Shown one piece after another: positions 55,012-64,000 of a DNA stretch of 64,000 nt. The DNA is from Saccharothrix sp. S26 (lineage in GTDB: Bacteria; Actinomycetota; Actinomycetes; Mycobacteriales; Pseudonocardiaceae). The stretch spans positions 248,001-312,000 of the forward strand of contig NZ_JAJUWT010000006.1 of assembly GCF_021390395.1 (NCBI RefSeq), read 5' to 3'. The position numbers and the translations under genes were made by a program. The stretch's first letter is position 1. Every line of letters starts with the position of its first letter. The notes beneath the pieces were generated by a model. That model was given only the letters and a program-made list of their open reading frames with translations, ran no database searches and was not told where the DNA came from.

Positions 55012-55407
55012 GTGAACACTGTCGATCTTCCGCGAAAGAGCGTCGATCTCGACCTGCCCGACAGCCGCCCGTCCACAGCAGCCCTGATGGGACTGGTCTC
55101 AGACATGGCGGCCGGGGCCGGTGACGATCGGCTCGTGGACATCCAGGTCGTCACCGCGCAGTTGGTCGGCAACGCCTACCGGCATGCCCACGCACCGCGG
55201 CGGTTGCGGATGTACCGGTTGCCCGACCGCGATCTGGTGCGGATCGAGGTGGGCGACGCCAGCTCGAGCCTGCTGCCGGTTCTGGGCAGGTTGAGCGCAC
55301 CCGAACACGGGCGCGGCCTGCTCATGGTCAACCGGCTGTCGGTCAACTGGGGACATCGACGTGACGCCGACCGGAAAACCGTCTGGGCCGAGGTCCGATC
55401 GGCCTGA
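55012..55407 (+). CDS. RsbW-like ATP-binding anti-sigma regulator (4)
   Basis: 131 residues. VDIQVVTAQLVGNAYRHAHA (N-box with Gln in place of the usual Glu), VRIEVGDASSSLLPVLG, GRGLLMVNRLSVNWGHRRDA and KTVWAEVRS. The N-box Glu normally activates water, so binding without ATP hydrolysis or kinase activity is possible. GTG 55012 follows GAGGG. A GGGTAT hexamer at 54957-54962 may be the -10 of a stress promoter. Confidence 0.8.
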   Translation: MNTVDLPRKSVDLDLPDSRPSTAALMGLVSDMAAGAGDDRLVDIQVVTAQLVGNAYRHAHAPRRLRMYRLPDRDLVRIEVGDASSSLLPVLGRLSAPEHGRGLLMVNRLSVNWGHRRDADRKTVWAEVRSA

Positions 55408-55439
55408 GCCGCTCACGAGCACCGCGGCCGGGGACGACC

Positions 55440-55800
55440 GGTGGGCGTGATCACCGGTGGCGGCACGGACGACTCTCCTCGGGTGCTCGGCCATGTAGCC
55501 GTCCACCGGGGCTGGTAGCGGGCGAAGGCGGCGAGCTGTCGAGGGGTGCGCACCAGGGGAGTGGCTTCCGCGGCCACCCGGAACCCGTCGCGCACGGCAG
55601 CCTCGGTGGCGACAGCGCAGGCCCGGACCTGGGCCCTGGCGCGTCCACGCCGTCGGAGGCCACGTAGCAGACCTGGTGGCCCGCTCCAGGCCGTGGAGCG
55701 GGAACTCCCGCGCACCGGCATGGAAGTCGGGTAGGCCGTCGTACCGCTGGCACACGTGGTCGTGCACCCAGTCCACGCGTGTGATCCACCGACCCTGACC
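55440..55800 (-). pseudogene. MEDS-domain sensor remnant
   Basis: Three frames together give WVHDHVCQRYDGLPDFHAGA and REFPLHGLER, then VCYVASDGVDA, then AVATEAAVRDGFRVAAEATP and LVRTPRQLAAFARYQ, then VDGYMAEHP. This is the order of the MEDS domain (family pattern AxxFLxDGLxxGxxVxYVxD, ATExAxxxGFxGFRVxAExTP). Two or more frameshifts and an internal loss are present. Confidence 0.6.
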
Positions 55801-55918
55801 TGCGCATTCCCTCGATCTCACGAATCGCCGGTACTCGCCGGTCGCACGGGTCCGCGCTGTCTCGGAGATTTGCCGCTCGGATGCCACCGGCACTCCTGGG
55901 CGAGGACCGCTCGGACGT

Positions 55919-56640
55919 CACCCGAAGATCGGTTCACCCTGGGCCGGCCGTGACAGCGGTGGTCCCGGCGGCCGGGTGAGCCCGCCGACCACGCACATCG
56001 TGCATCGCCGCAGGTCAGCAACCTGGGCCACCTGATCGAGGAAATCTGTGATCGCTGGAGTAGACATTCCCATGCCGGTGTGTGTAGTGTTCTCCCTGTC
56101 GAACAGAAGAGGACGTCCTATCGGCGCGGGAGAGGATGAACTACCCGCGAGTTGGGAGCAGTACGACCCCGCCGGCCGGGACCGGTAGTAGAACGTTCCG
56201 CGGGCGGAGTCAAGGGCAGTCGGCACACGTAGTACCGGGAGCACAACCGCAATACGCTCGACAGCAGTTCGCACGGCCCGGAGTCCGACTGTCGGCAGTG
56301 GAAGTGGAAGCATCGGTCAGGCGCGCTGGAGCCGATCAGTGGAAGGGGTTCCGGCACGGTGGCCGCAGGCGGTTGGTGAGGTGAGCCGGAGTGTTCAACG
56401 AGGCCGGCGCCGACCGTCGAGGCAGTACAGGCAAGGCAAGGATCGACAGAGAAGGGAAGGGTTGCACGCCATCGGATCGCCTGCCTCGGAGTGAAGTCGT
56501 CCGGGCGGGTACCGCACTCCAGATCGATTGGAAGGTGGTTTCCGGTTACGTACATGCGATCCCCGCGTTGTCCGGAGTTCGTGCGGACGGCGTGGACATG
56601 ACAAGCCGGTCCCAGGACCGGTTGGTGGAAGTGAACCCGT
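55919..56640. other. gap without a supported gene
   Basis: About 700 bases of mixed low-quality frames with lower GC than the rest. No domain recognised. It ends before a strong hairpin. Confidence 0.4.
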
Positions 56641-56646
56641 AACCCC

Positions 56647-56679
56647 AGGGGCCCGGCGCCGAGATGGTGCCGGGCCCCT
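56647..56679 (+). terminator. strong hairpin
   Basis: AGGGGCCCGGCGCC (56647-56660) pairs with GGTGCCGGGCCCCT (56666-56679) at 13 of 14 positions with a 5-base loop, just before the HTH gene. The gene it would terminate is not recognised. Confidence 0.65.
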
Positions 56680-56698
56680 CTTCACGCGCGGAGGTGCG

Positions 56699-57055
56699 AT
56701 GACCCCAGAGACAGCCGGGCCGCAGCCGGCGACCGACAAGTTCGACGACGACCACTACCCCGCCTACACGATGGGCCGGGCGGCGGAGATGCTCGGCACC
56801 ACGCCGGGGTTCCTGCGCAGCCTCGACGAGGCCAAGCTGATCCAGCCCCGACGTTCCCCCGGCGGGCACCGCCGCTACTCCCGCCACCAGTTGCGCATCG
56901 CCGCCCGCGTCCGGGAACTCGTTGACCAGGGCACCGGACTGGACGCCGCGTGCCGCATCGTCACCCTGGAGGACCAACTCCGGGAAGCACGCGAACTCAA
57001 CGACAAGCTCTCGCCACCACCCGGACAGGACTACCCGCCGCTGCGCGGCGTGTGA
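56699..57055 (+). CDS. MerR-like HTH regulator
   Basis: 118 residues. YTMGRAAEMLGTTPGFLRSL, DEAKLIQPRRSPGGHRRYSR and HQLRIAARVRELVDQGTGLD form a MerR-type HTH with wing, followed by a short coiled coil (LEDQLREARELNDKL). It resembles HspR/stress-type MerR proteins of actinobacteria rather than the box-binding MerR at 42186. ATG 56699 follows GGAGG at 5 bases. Confidence 0.85.
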   Translation: MTPETAGPQPATDKFDDDHYPAYTMGRAAEMLGTTPGFLRSLDEAKLIQPRRSPGGHRRYSRHQLRIAARVRELVDQGTGLDAACRIVTLEDQLREARELNDKLSPPPGQDYPPLRGV

Positions 57056-57417
57056 AGCAGGCAGGACCGGGACGTCGACCGCCGATCGGGCAACCTCCGG
57101 CAGGGCAACGGGCGAATCGTGCCGGCTGTCCCCTCGACGTCCCGAATCCCGTCGCCGGCACCAGCCACCGGAACGCCGCGTTCGACGCTCGGCGATACGC
57201 GACTCCGCTGGACCGGACGTGGAGGGGTGGGCATTCGCGCAGGTCGCGTGCGTGCACTTGAACACCCACTCCGTGGTGAGCGGTCCCTGTCCGCGCGCAG
57301 CGGTTGACCGGACGCCCGTCCTAGTCGGAAGGTGGACATGCCCACCAGCAAGCCGTTCGCTCCGACTTCCGACCGAGCCCATCCGCGACCGCGCGACGGG
57401 CACGCGGAGCCGATCGC
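57056..57417. other. gap without a supported gene
   Basis: 360 bases between the HTH gene and a MEDS remnant. Nothing recognised. Confidence 0.4.
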
Positions 57418-57660
57418 ATGACCACCCCGGAAACGCCGTCGTCGGCTGGGTCTCGTCCACCCGGCCTTCTTCTACGCCTCCGACGAGGAGTACGTGAAGA
57501 CGCTCGTGCCCTTCGTCCTCGACGGCCTGGCCGCGGGACAGCCCGTCGCCGTGGCGGTGCCCGGGGCGAGGATGAGGCTGCTGCACGACGCTCTGGGCGA
57601 CGCCGCGACCCACGCAACCGCTTGTGGACTATCGCGTCCCACCTCGTGTCGGCGACAGGT
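57418..57660 (+). pseudogene. second MEDS-domain remnant
   Basis: ATG 57418 opens MTTPETPSSAG; one base later the frame is GLVHPAFFYASDEEYVKTLV, PFVLDGLAAGQPVAVAVPGA and RMRLLHDALGDAA, the N-terminal third of a MEDS sensor of the type usually fused to an RsbW-like ATPase. The rest is missing. Confidence 0.65.
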
Positions 57661-57780
57661 TCCGGGAGGGCGCCGACGGCAAGACGGCAAGGACGAGGGC
57701 CGAGGCGCGAGCGGGCCGTCTCGGTGTCACTCCTCGGAGGTTGATGCGGGTTTGGCGGGCTTGCTCGATCGTGTGAGACG

Positions 57781-58992
57781 TCAAGCAGGTGAGGCGGTGT
57801 CCATGTCGGCGCCGTTGTCGGCGTGGCGTTCGGTGCGGTTGGTCCCGTGCCAGTCCAGGCAGAGCACGGTGGCGTCGTCCTGGAGGTGGTCGTCGCAGGC
57901 GTGGCGCACCGCTCTGGTGACGGCCCGCACGACCTCCCTGGCGTGCAACCCGGCGGTGTCGCGGATCAACGCCGGCAAGTCGACGTCGGCGGCGTCGCGT
58001 TCGAACATGCCGTCGGTGATCAGCACCAGCCGGTCGCCGGAGCGCAGGTTGCGCCGCTGCACCCGGTAGTGGTGCGGCTGGACGCCGAAGAGCAGGTCGA
58101 TCTCCAGCTCGACCGGTCGCACCACGCCGTCGCGCAGCAGCAGCGGTGCGGGGTGGCCGGCGTTGACCAGCTCGACCTCTCCCTGGCGCAGGTCCAGGCG
58201 CAGCAGCAGCCCGGTCGCCAGCGATCCCCCGCCGTGGTCCAGGAGGGCCTGGTTGGCTTGTCGCGCCTGCTCGGCCAGGTCGTGGCCGGCCCGGCGGGCG
58301 CGGCGCAGCGCGCCGACGAGCAGGGTCGCGGTGAGCGCCGAGGCCACGTCGTGTCCGACGGCGTCGGTCATCGACAGGTGCAGGGTGTCGCGGTCGAGGG
58401 TGTAGTCGTAGGTGTCGCCGCCGATGTCGTCGGCGGGCACCAGGGCGCCGGCGACGGTGAACTGGGCGGCTTCGCAGCAGGACGCGGTGGGCAGCAGTTG
58501 GTGTTGGATCTCCGCGGCCAGGCTCATCGGGGTGGTGCGTCGGCCGGAGTGGTAGAGGTCGGTGAAGCGGCGGTCGGTGACGATGACGTAGGCCAGCGCG
58601 TGCGCCGCCTCGGACAGTTGCGTCAGCACCTCGTCGTCGAGGGCGGGCACGGTCACCTCCAGCACGCCGACGCAGTCGCCGCGGTTGGTCACCGGTAGCA
58701 CCGCCCGCACTTCGTCGCCGTCGCGCTGCTGCCACGGCCGCTGGGTGCGCAGCACCTCCTCGTAGGCGCTGTCCCGCAGGGGGACGTGTGCCGCACCCCA
58801 CCCGCTCGGGTCCTGCGCCGTCGAGGTCAGCCGCACCAATTGCTCGTCGACGAGGTCGACCAGCAGGAACGACACGTCGAAGGCCCCGAACCGCTTCGCC
58901 AGGTCGCGTGCGACGACCTCGACCGAGTCCGCCGGCGGTGCGCTTTCGGCCGCCGCCAGCACATCACCCGGTTTCAGCACTTCACCGTTCAC
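57781..58992 (-). CDS. SpoIIE-type protein phosphatase with GAF-like sensor
   Basis: 403 residues. The N-terminal 170 residues form a GAF-like domain ([38 protein letters not shown]). The C-terminal 220 residues are PP2C/Spo[85 protein letters not shown], with the metal-binding Asps. It dephosphorylates STAS anti-anti-sigma factors and so activates a stress sigma factor. GTG 58992 follows GGAGG by 6 bases; earlier in-frame codons are weaker. Confidence 0.92.
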   Translation of the reverse strand: MNGEVLKPGDVLAAAESAPPADSVEVVARDLAKRFGAFDVSFLLVDLVDEQLVRLTSTAQDPSGWGAAHVPLRDSAYEEVLRTQRPWQQRDGDEVRAVLPVTNRGDCVGVLEVTVPALDDEVLTQLSEAAHALAYVIVTDRRFTDLYHSGRRTTPMSLAAEIQHQLLPTASCCEAAQFTVAGALVPADDIGGDTYDYTLDRDTLHLSMTDAVGHDVASALTATLLVGALRRARRAGHDLAEQARQANQALLDHGGGSLATGLLLRLDLRQGEVELVNAGHPAPLLLRDGVVRPVELEIDLLFGVQPHHYRVQRRNLRSGDRLVLITDGMFERDAADVDLPALIRDTAGLHAREVVRAVTRAVRHACDDHLQDDATVLCLDWHGTNRTERHADNGADMDTASPA

Positions 58993-59480
58993 GGCAACCT
59001 CCGACGACAGGAAGCCCAGCCAACCACAAGCCACATCGTCCGGACGCGGCACGTGGCTCTCCCGCGCGGCAGTTCGCCCGCCGATGGGAGTCGACGGGGA
59101 ACGTGCTCAGGGCCGGGCGAGTGGTACGGCGTCGAGCAGGCCGAGCACGGCCACCTCGCGTGCACGACCGGCGAGGCGGCACGTGGAGGGCGCGTCGGTG
59201 TCCGGTACCCGAAAGAAGCCTCCAGCAGTTCGCCCACCATCGGGTAGGGCACCCGCCGGGTCACCCTCAGCACCACTTCGCCGCCACCGGTCCCCGGCGA
59301 TCTCGACGGCACGACGACGCACTCCGGTGCCGGGCCTTGCGGTGGTGGCGCTCATCGGAGTGGTCCCTTCGACGGTGCCCTGATCACCACGAGGACGCAT
59401 GTGGTCGTGACCCGCTGTTTGTCACCCATGTCGGTGTCGGTCGCCTTGTGTGTCCCTGTCGCTTGATCGGGTCCGCGCGG
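58993..59480. other. gap; possible small broken gene
   Basis: On the minus strand MSATTARPGTGVRRRAVEIA (about 59355) and RAREVAVLGLLDAVPLARP (to 59107) in one frame, and VVLRVTRRVPYPMVGELLEA in another, look like pieces of one small protein with frameshifts. No family was recognised. Confidence 0.3.
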
Positions 59481-59936
59481 TCAGCCTGGCAGACGGACCA
59501 CGCTGCCGAAGAACCCGGTGACCTGCCGTAGGACGGCGGCGAAGTCCTCGACGTCCAGCGGCTTGGCGAGATAGGCGTTGGCGTGGGCGCTGTAGCTGGC
59601 CGTCACGTCGGTCTCGGTCTGCGAGGAGGTCAGCACCACCACCGGGATGGACCGCAACGCCTCGTCGGCCTTGACCCGGGCCAGTACCTCGCGGCCGTCG
59701 AGGCGGGGCAGGTTGAGGTCGAGCAGGACCAGTCCCGGTCTGGGGGCGTCGCCGTGGTCGCCGACGCGCAGCAGGAACGCCAGCGCCTCGTCGCCGTCGC
59801 GCACCGTGTGCAGCCGCACCGGGCTGTCGGCCAGGGCTTCGGCGACCACGAGCGCATCGCCCGGGTCGTCCTCCACCAGCAGCACGTCCAGCACCGCTTC
59901 GTGGTCGAACCCCGAGGAACCCATCGCGTTGCTCAC
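59481..59936 (-). CDS. single-domain response regulator (Rcp1-like)
   Basis: 151 residues, one receiver domain. Acidic pair LLVEDDPGDALVVAEAL, phosphoacceptor Asp in LVLLDLNLPRLDGREVL, Thr/Ser in VVVLTSSQTETDV and Lys in AYLAKPLDVEDF. No output domain; the GDA after EDD and the long N-rich loop are typical of phytochrome-associated Rcp1-type regulators. No kinase is adjacent; it lies between the SpoIIE-type phosphatase and an RsbW-like gene. Confidence 0.9.
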   Translation of the reverse strand: MSNAMGSSGFDHEAVLDVLLVEDDPGDALVVAEALADSPVRLHTVRDGDEALAFLLRVGDHGDAPRPGLVLLDLNLPRLDGREVLARVKADEALRSIPVVVLTSSQTETDVTASYSAHANAYLAKPLDVEDFAAVLRQVTGFFGSVVRLPG

Positions 59937-60020
59937 GCGATGACCCTAACCGCCGAGCCCGGAGCTGTCGGCACGGTGCCGTCGACCGAACCTGAATGTC
60001 GTTCAGGCCCGGTTGCCGCC

Positions 60021-60476
60021 ATGATGGTCCGGGTGAGCACCACTCCACCGCCTACGCACCATACGTCGCACCTGTGGGCCCGCGCTCCCGGCACCTCGTT
60101 GCTGGAGTTGTCCGGGCGTCCGCCGCTGGTCGAGGTGCGCCGTTGGACGGCCGCGATGCTCTCGCGGTTGGACGCCGATGTGCTCGACGACGTGGTCATG
60201 GTGGTCAACGAACTGGTCGCCAACGCCTACGACCACACCGCGGCGCCGGTGCGACTGCACGTGCTCCTCACCGACGGGTACGTGCACGTCGCGGTCGAGG
60301 ACGGCTCGATGGTCCCGCCCACACCGCGCGGGTGGTGCCCGTCCGGTACCCGCGGCCGTGGACTGCTGCTGATCGAGGAACTGGCGGTCGCCTGGGGCAG
60401 CACACCAGGCCCGGCGGGCAAGACGGTGTGGGCGCACCTGACGGATACCGCGCCACCGGCCGACGACCAGGTGTGA
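60021..60476 (+). CDS. RsbW-like ATP-binding anti-sigma regulator (5)
   Basis: 151 residues. DDVVMVVNELVANAYDHTAA (N-box), VHVAVEDGSMVPPTPRGW, RGRGLLLIEELAVAWGSTPG and KTVWAHLTD. Start could be ATG 60021 or GTG 60033. Divergent from the response regulator at 59481-59936 with 84 bases between, so the two may be regulated together. Confidence 0.85.
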   Translation: MMVRVSTTPPPTHHTSHLWARAPGTSLLELSGRPPLVEVRRWTAAMLSRLDADVLDDVVMVVNELVANAYDHTAAPVRLHVLLTDGYVHVAVEDGSMVPPTPRGWCPSGTRGRGLLLIEELAVAWGSTPGPAGKTVWAHLTDTAPPADDQV

Positions 60477-60598
60477 GCGGCGCCGATCCGGCGAAGGCCG
60501 GAGGGAGTGCGGGTCGCTCCTCGAACGCCGCACCCAGTACATGTCGACCGCCGTCGGCTGCACCTGTTGAGCCGCTCACACAGCCTCCGGGCGTGAGC

Positions 60599-60629
60599 GC
60601 CCACCATCGGCAGTCTGCCGATGGTGGGC
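60599..60629 (+). terminator. hairpin terminator after RsbW-like gene 5
   Basis: GCCCACCATCGGCA (60599-60612) and TGCCGATGGTGGGC (60616-60629) form a perfect 14-base stem with a 3-base loop, 123 bases past the stop. Confidence 0.75.
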
Positions 60630-60689
60630 GGGTTGTCGGTGGTGGTCGGTAGATTCCGATGCCGTCGACACTGGGTTCGAGGTGGGTGA

Positions 60690-61890
60690 GCATGGACTTT
60701 TCGGTGCTGCCGCCCGGACACCGCGGCCCGCTACTTCCAGGGGCGCGCCCTGATGGTCCTCGGGGCCGCTCCCGGCGCGGTCACCTGCATCGCGCCGTTC
60801 GAGGCCATGGAACTGGCCCGGTTCGTCGCCCGCTACACCGGCACGCCCGGCCCCCCGGTGGGACTTCGAGCGCATCCCCGCAGATGAGGGCAGGGACGTG
60901 ATCGTCATCGTCGTCGATCCGACGACCGACAGTCTGTGGACGTGCCTGAGCGACGGGCCCGAGAAGGTGACCGACGGGGCGATCTTCGTCCGGGCAGACG
61001 GGGAGACCCGACTGGCCAAGGAGGCGGAGATCCGCGCGATGGTCGACCGGAGCCGACAGCACACCGTCACCGCAGAGCTGGACGTGGCCGTCGTCGGCCG
61101 CGCGGTGCGGCTCCCACACGGCTACGAGGAGGTGCTGGAGGAATACCTCCAGGCGTATCGCGAGCGGCTCGGCGAGGCATCGGCCCGCGCCAGGCTCCGT
61201 GCTCGCGCCGCCGGGTGGAGCAATCAACTCGCCCCGTTCGCATTCACCGAACGCCGCAGTCCCGAGCGGTTTCCTGGTTGAGGTCGACTCCTGGGAGCAG
61301 AGGGTACGGCAAGCTTGGCCGGCCTTCCTGGACTACCTCGCGGGCTATGCCGGACACGGCACTGTGTTGCGCATCCGCAACAGCAGTGACGCATTCCTGG
61401 AGAACGTGCAGGTTGAGGTCCACATCGAGGGCGCGGTCACCGCCGTCGACTCGGTCGAGTCCGATCGGGTCGACCTTACCTCACCGCTGCTGGCCCTTCC
61501 CGTCCAGTGAGGTACCAACACGCTGCTGTCCTCCTCGGTGGTGTTCCCCGGCCTCCTGGGCGGCGACGTGTTCCGACCGGCTGCCAAGGGCATCGGGGTG
61601 CTGTACCGCAACGACGGGTTCGACGACGCTCACCGTGACGCTGGACGCGCTGCGCCCCCGAAGCATGCACGACACCGGCCCCGACGAATCTGCCCTGGTC
61701 GTCCAAACGTCCGACAACACCGAGCTGCGCGGCACCTGGCGGATCACCGCGCGAGGACACCACTGCGTCTACGAGGGCGAGTTCACCGTCCCGTCGAGCA
61801 GCTGGACGATGTGGGAGAGGGAATCCGTGCCGCGCTCATGCCTGAGGAGGACACCGACGACGACCCGGACACCGAGGAGGACGAGGACTA
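60690..61890 (+). pseudogene. AlbA_2 (Schlafen-like) protein, multiply frameshifted
   Basis: Coding pieces in order but in changing frames: AARYFQGRALMVLGAAPGAV and LARFVARYTGTPG; after a C-run at about 60850, WDFERIPADEGRDVIVIVVD and DGAIFVRADGETRLAKEAEI, RAMVDRSRQ; after about 61270, VDSWEQRVRQAWPAFLDYLA and SSDAFLENVQVEVHIEG; then VFPGLLGGDVFRPAAKGIGV, LTVTLDALRPRSMHDTGPDE and ALMPEEDTDD. This is the C-terminal two thirds of an AlbA_2-type protein related to those at 29864 and 34870. At least four frameshifts and no start: a dead gene. Confidence 0.7.
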
Positions 61891-62227
61891 ATTTGGTGCC
61901 GGTACTGCTTCGACGCCGGTTGCTCCCACCCGCCGTCGTTGTGAGTCGGCTCAGACTGGCGCGCTGATGGCGCTTTGGCTGACCGGCGCCGTGGGGTGCG
62001 CCGGCGCGTGGATCCGATCGGTGTCCCTCGACGATCCATAAGCACCTCCCGATCAAAACGGTTGGGCACCGGCTTGCCGACCAGCTCATCGGACCGGTTC
62101 CCAGGTCAACACCCCTGGGACCGCAGCACTGGTCCATCCGGGCGTATCTCCGGACTCCCTCGTCATAGCGGCGTGGATGCCTCGTCACCTCGGCATCCAA
62201 CTCCCCGTCCAAGTCAAGGACCGCGCC
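61891..62227. other. gap upstream of the recombinase
   Basis: 337 bases without a recognised gene. It must hold the recombinase promoter and might hold an attachment site, but no core repeat can be identified without the other junction. Confidence 0.4.
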
Positions 62228-64000
62228 ATGACGATGTCCGCCCCGCCGCGCCCGACCACGCTCGCCGAGTGGATCGCCGCCACCATCCCACCGGGCATCC
62301 CGACGTTTGACGCGGCTCCAGCCGGGAGTCTGCGGTTCTTGTTCTATGGTCGCGCTTCCACCCGCGAACACCAGGACCCGCGCACCTCGCGGGCATGGCA
62401 GCTGGATGTCTCCCGCAGGCTCACCGGCGGGCACGGCAGGATCACGGGGGAGTACTTCGAGGTCGGGTGTTCCCGTCAGGTGCCGTGGCATCTGCGGCCT
62501 CGGGCAGGGGCGATGCTGCGCTACATCGCGGCCAACGCGGATCGGGTCGACGCGGTGGTGGTGGGCGAGTACGAGCGCGCGTTCCTCGACGGCGTCCAGG
62601 TGCGGGAGCTGCGGGCGGTGTTGGAGCGGTACGGGGTGCAGTTGTGGCTGCCGGAGGCCGAGGGGCCGGTGGACTTCGACAATCCCGCGCACGAGGCGTT
62701 GCTGTCGCTGCTCGCGGCGCGCTCGCAGACGGAGGTGCTGCGGTCCCGGCATCGGGTCGTCACTGCCATGCGCATGCAGACCGTCGAGCAGGGGCGCTAT
62801 CTCGGCGGCAGGCCGCCCTACGGCTACCGGCTCGTGGACGCCGGGCCCCATCCGAACCGGGCGTTGGCGCGGCGTGGTGTGCGGCAGCAGCGGCTCGTGC
62901 CGAATCCGGCCACGGCGCCCGTGGTGAAACTGATCTTCTTCTTACGCTTGGCCGGGCACAGCGCCGCGGGCATCGCCCGCCACCTCAACGAGCAGGCCGT
63001 GCCCAGCCCTACGAGCACGGACCCGGAACGCGACGGACGTCGGGTAGATCCCGGCTGGTCGCTGCGCACGGTGGTGGAGATCCTGGGCAATCCTCGTTAC
63101 ACCGGCCACCAGGTGTGGAACCGCACCAGCGCCGACCGCGCCACCCGCTCGCCGAGCGGGCGCCGGATTAGTGTCCGCAACGAGCAGCACGCCTGGGCGA
63201 TCTCGACCCGCATCGCCCACACGCCGCTGGTGTCCGAACACGACTTCATCACAGCCCAGACCGTCCAGGCCACCCGACAAAGCACCCGCCGAGCCGACGC
63301 CGATGGCGGCGAGTACGTCTACCTGTTGGCGGGCCGACTCCAGTGCGGGTTGTGCGGGCGGAAGATGGACTCCCACCGCTGCCACGGCCGTGCCGCCTAC
63401 CGCTGCCGCCACGGCCACACCAGCGCCCGCACCCGACCGGAGGGCGCACTGCGCAATCTCTACTTGCGCGAGGACCAGTTGCTGGCCCACATCGCCACAC
63501 ATCTCAGCACTGAGGGCATCGCCGACAACCCCGACCACGACCAGACCGCACGGCTCGTCGACGAACTCGGACTCGTCTTCCGCTGTGACGCCACCGGCGT
63601 CGCACTCCTCGACCGCGGTACCGCCGGGCGAGCGCGCGCACCACGCAGACGCCTCGCACCGCAGCCTGTCCACGACATGCCCGGGAATGAAGATCGTGGA
63701 AAGGCAGGCGGACAGCTCCTGCTGGCCTTGAGCTACGTGACGGCGTCGGAGGCGGATCAGCCCGACGCAACCGCAGGTCAAGTCGATGCAACGGCTCACG
63801 GAACCCGCCCCACGCGACAACCTCTCCGGCCACCGACCCGCCCGAAGCGTCCTGCAGTGCCACAGCGGCAGCATCGGCAGGAGGGGTTCCACATCGCCCT
63901 CGGCACCACCCGTTCGCGGGACACATCTCGAGCCAGGCGAGCCGAACACCTACCGCCGAGCGAACTCCGCCATGACCGCCATCGACAGGTCTTGGCACGA
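62228..64000 (+). CDS. large serine recombinase, open at the right edge
   Basis: At least 591 codons with no stop before the window end. The catalytic N-terminal domain has the nucleophile Ser44 in FLFYGRASTREHQDPRTS, VDAVVVGEYERAFLDG and SLLAARSQTEVLRSRHRVVT. Then come the recombinase domain (GRYLGGRPPYGYRLVDAGPH, VKLIFFLRLAGHSAAGIARH, WSLRTVVEILGNPRYTGHQV) and a zinc ribbon (RLQCGLCGRKMDSHRCHGRA, YRCRHGHTS). It promotes site-specific integration or excision of an element. ATG 62228 follows AAGGA. After about residue 475 the sequence is polar and unlike the family, so the true end may have been lost by a frameshift or lies in a fused tail. Confidence 0.9.
   Translation, partial: MTMSAPPRPTTLAEWIAATIPPGIPTFDAAPAGSLRFLFYGRASTREHQDPRTSRAWQLDVSRRLTGGHGRITGEYFEVGCSRQVPWHLRPRAGAMLRYIAANADRVDAVVVGEYERAFLDGVQVRELRAVLERYGVQLWLPEAEGPVDFDNPAHEALLSLLAARSQTEVLRSRHRVVTAMRMQTVEQGRYLGGRPPYGYRLVDAGPHPNRALARRGVRQQRLVPNPATAPVVKLIFFLRLAGHSAAGIARHLNEQAVPSPTSTDPERDGRRVDPGWSLRTVVEILGNPRYTGHQVWNRTSADRATRSPSGRRISVRNEQHAWAISTRIAHTPLVSEHDFITAQTVQATRQSTRRADADGGEYVYLLAGRLQCGLCGRKMDSHRCHGRAAYRCRHGHTSARTRPEGALRNLYLREDQLLAHIATHLSTEGIADNPDHDQTARLVDELGLVFRCDATGVALLDRGTAGRARAPRRRLAPQPVHDMPGNEDRGKAGGQLLLALSYVTASEADQPDATAGQVDATAHGTRPTRQPLRPPTRPKRPAVPQRQHRQEGFHIALGTTRSRDTSRARRAEHLPPSELRHDRHRQVLAR

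Noticed and set aside
58989..59312. 107-residue minus-strand protein
   Set aside because: Only VVLRVTRRVPYPMVGELLEA looks coding; the remainder is Cys/Ser/Pro-rich shadow, so it is listed only as a gap with a possible broken gene.
62942..63949. 335-residue minus-strand frame over the recombinase
   Set aside because: Shadow frame; the opposite strand carries an intact zinc ribbon and recombinase domain.

Overview
The window is high-GC (about 70 percent) actinomycete DNA. Short intergenic gaps, GTG/TTG starts with GGAGG-type ribosome sites, a DUF6292 gene, ANTAR/STAS/RsbW-type regulators and mycothiol-era arsenic genes point to the Pseudonocardiaceae (Saccharothrix/Lentzea/Amycolatopsis-like); the genus is not proven here. 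No tRNA, rRNA or CRISPR array was seen.

Layout. 1-16.9 kb: a cut Ppx/GppA phosphatase, cytochrome oxidase subunit I, then stress and osmoprotection genes (STAS proteins, YbdK-type carboxylate-amine ligase, amidase, NAGGN-type asparagine synthase, GAF-ANTAR regulator, a STAS/ferritin-like/hemerythrin operon). 17-35 kb: a large arsenic and phosphate island with five ArsR-type regulators, four arsenate reductases of three architectures, the Acr3 arsenite pump, three ArsO-like flavoproteins, an ArsR-GNAT fusion, a phosphate-type regulator, a pstB remnant and a PhoX phosphatase behind a PHO box. 35-46.6 kb: a MerR regulator amid genes preceded by near-identical ACGT-centred boxes (DUF2795-like/ADP-ribosylglycohydrolase operon, SulP transporter, RNase J, release factor 3 with an MFS pump, an acyltransferase). 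46.6-54.4 kb: truncated genes and mobile-element relics around an intact TetR/DHA2 efflux pair. 52.4-60.5 kb: five RsbW-like ATPases, a SpoIIE-type phosphatase, a response regulator and two broken MEDS sensors. 60.7 kb to the end: a decayed AlbA_2 protein and a large serine recombinase open at the right edge.

The genes suggest three linked themes. First, a general-stress network: several promoters match the actinobacterial SigB-type consensus (GTTT, 14-17 bases, GGGTAT) and precede RsbW-like, NAGGN and small stress genes. Second, arsenate/phosphate handling: reductases feed Acr3, and direct GTTCACC repeats suggest PhoP control. Third, a candidate MerR regulon joining translation termination (RF3), RNA decay (RNase J), anion transport (SulP) and ADP-ribose removal.

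A striking property of the window is gene decay: at least nine otherwise well-conserved genes carry a single-base frameshift or nonsense codon, and others are truncated or fused. Some may be sequencing errors (several lie in C or G runs), but deletions such as the lost centre of a divergent TetR/MFS pair cannot be. All functional calls rest on reading the translated sequence against remembered family features; no database search was run.
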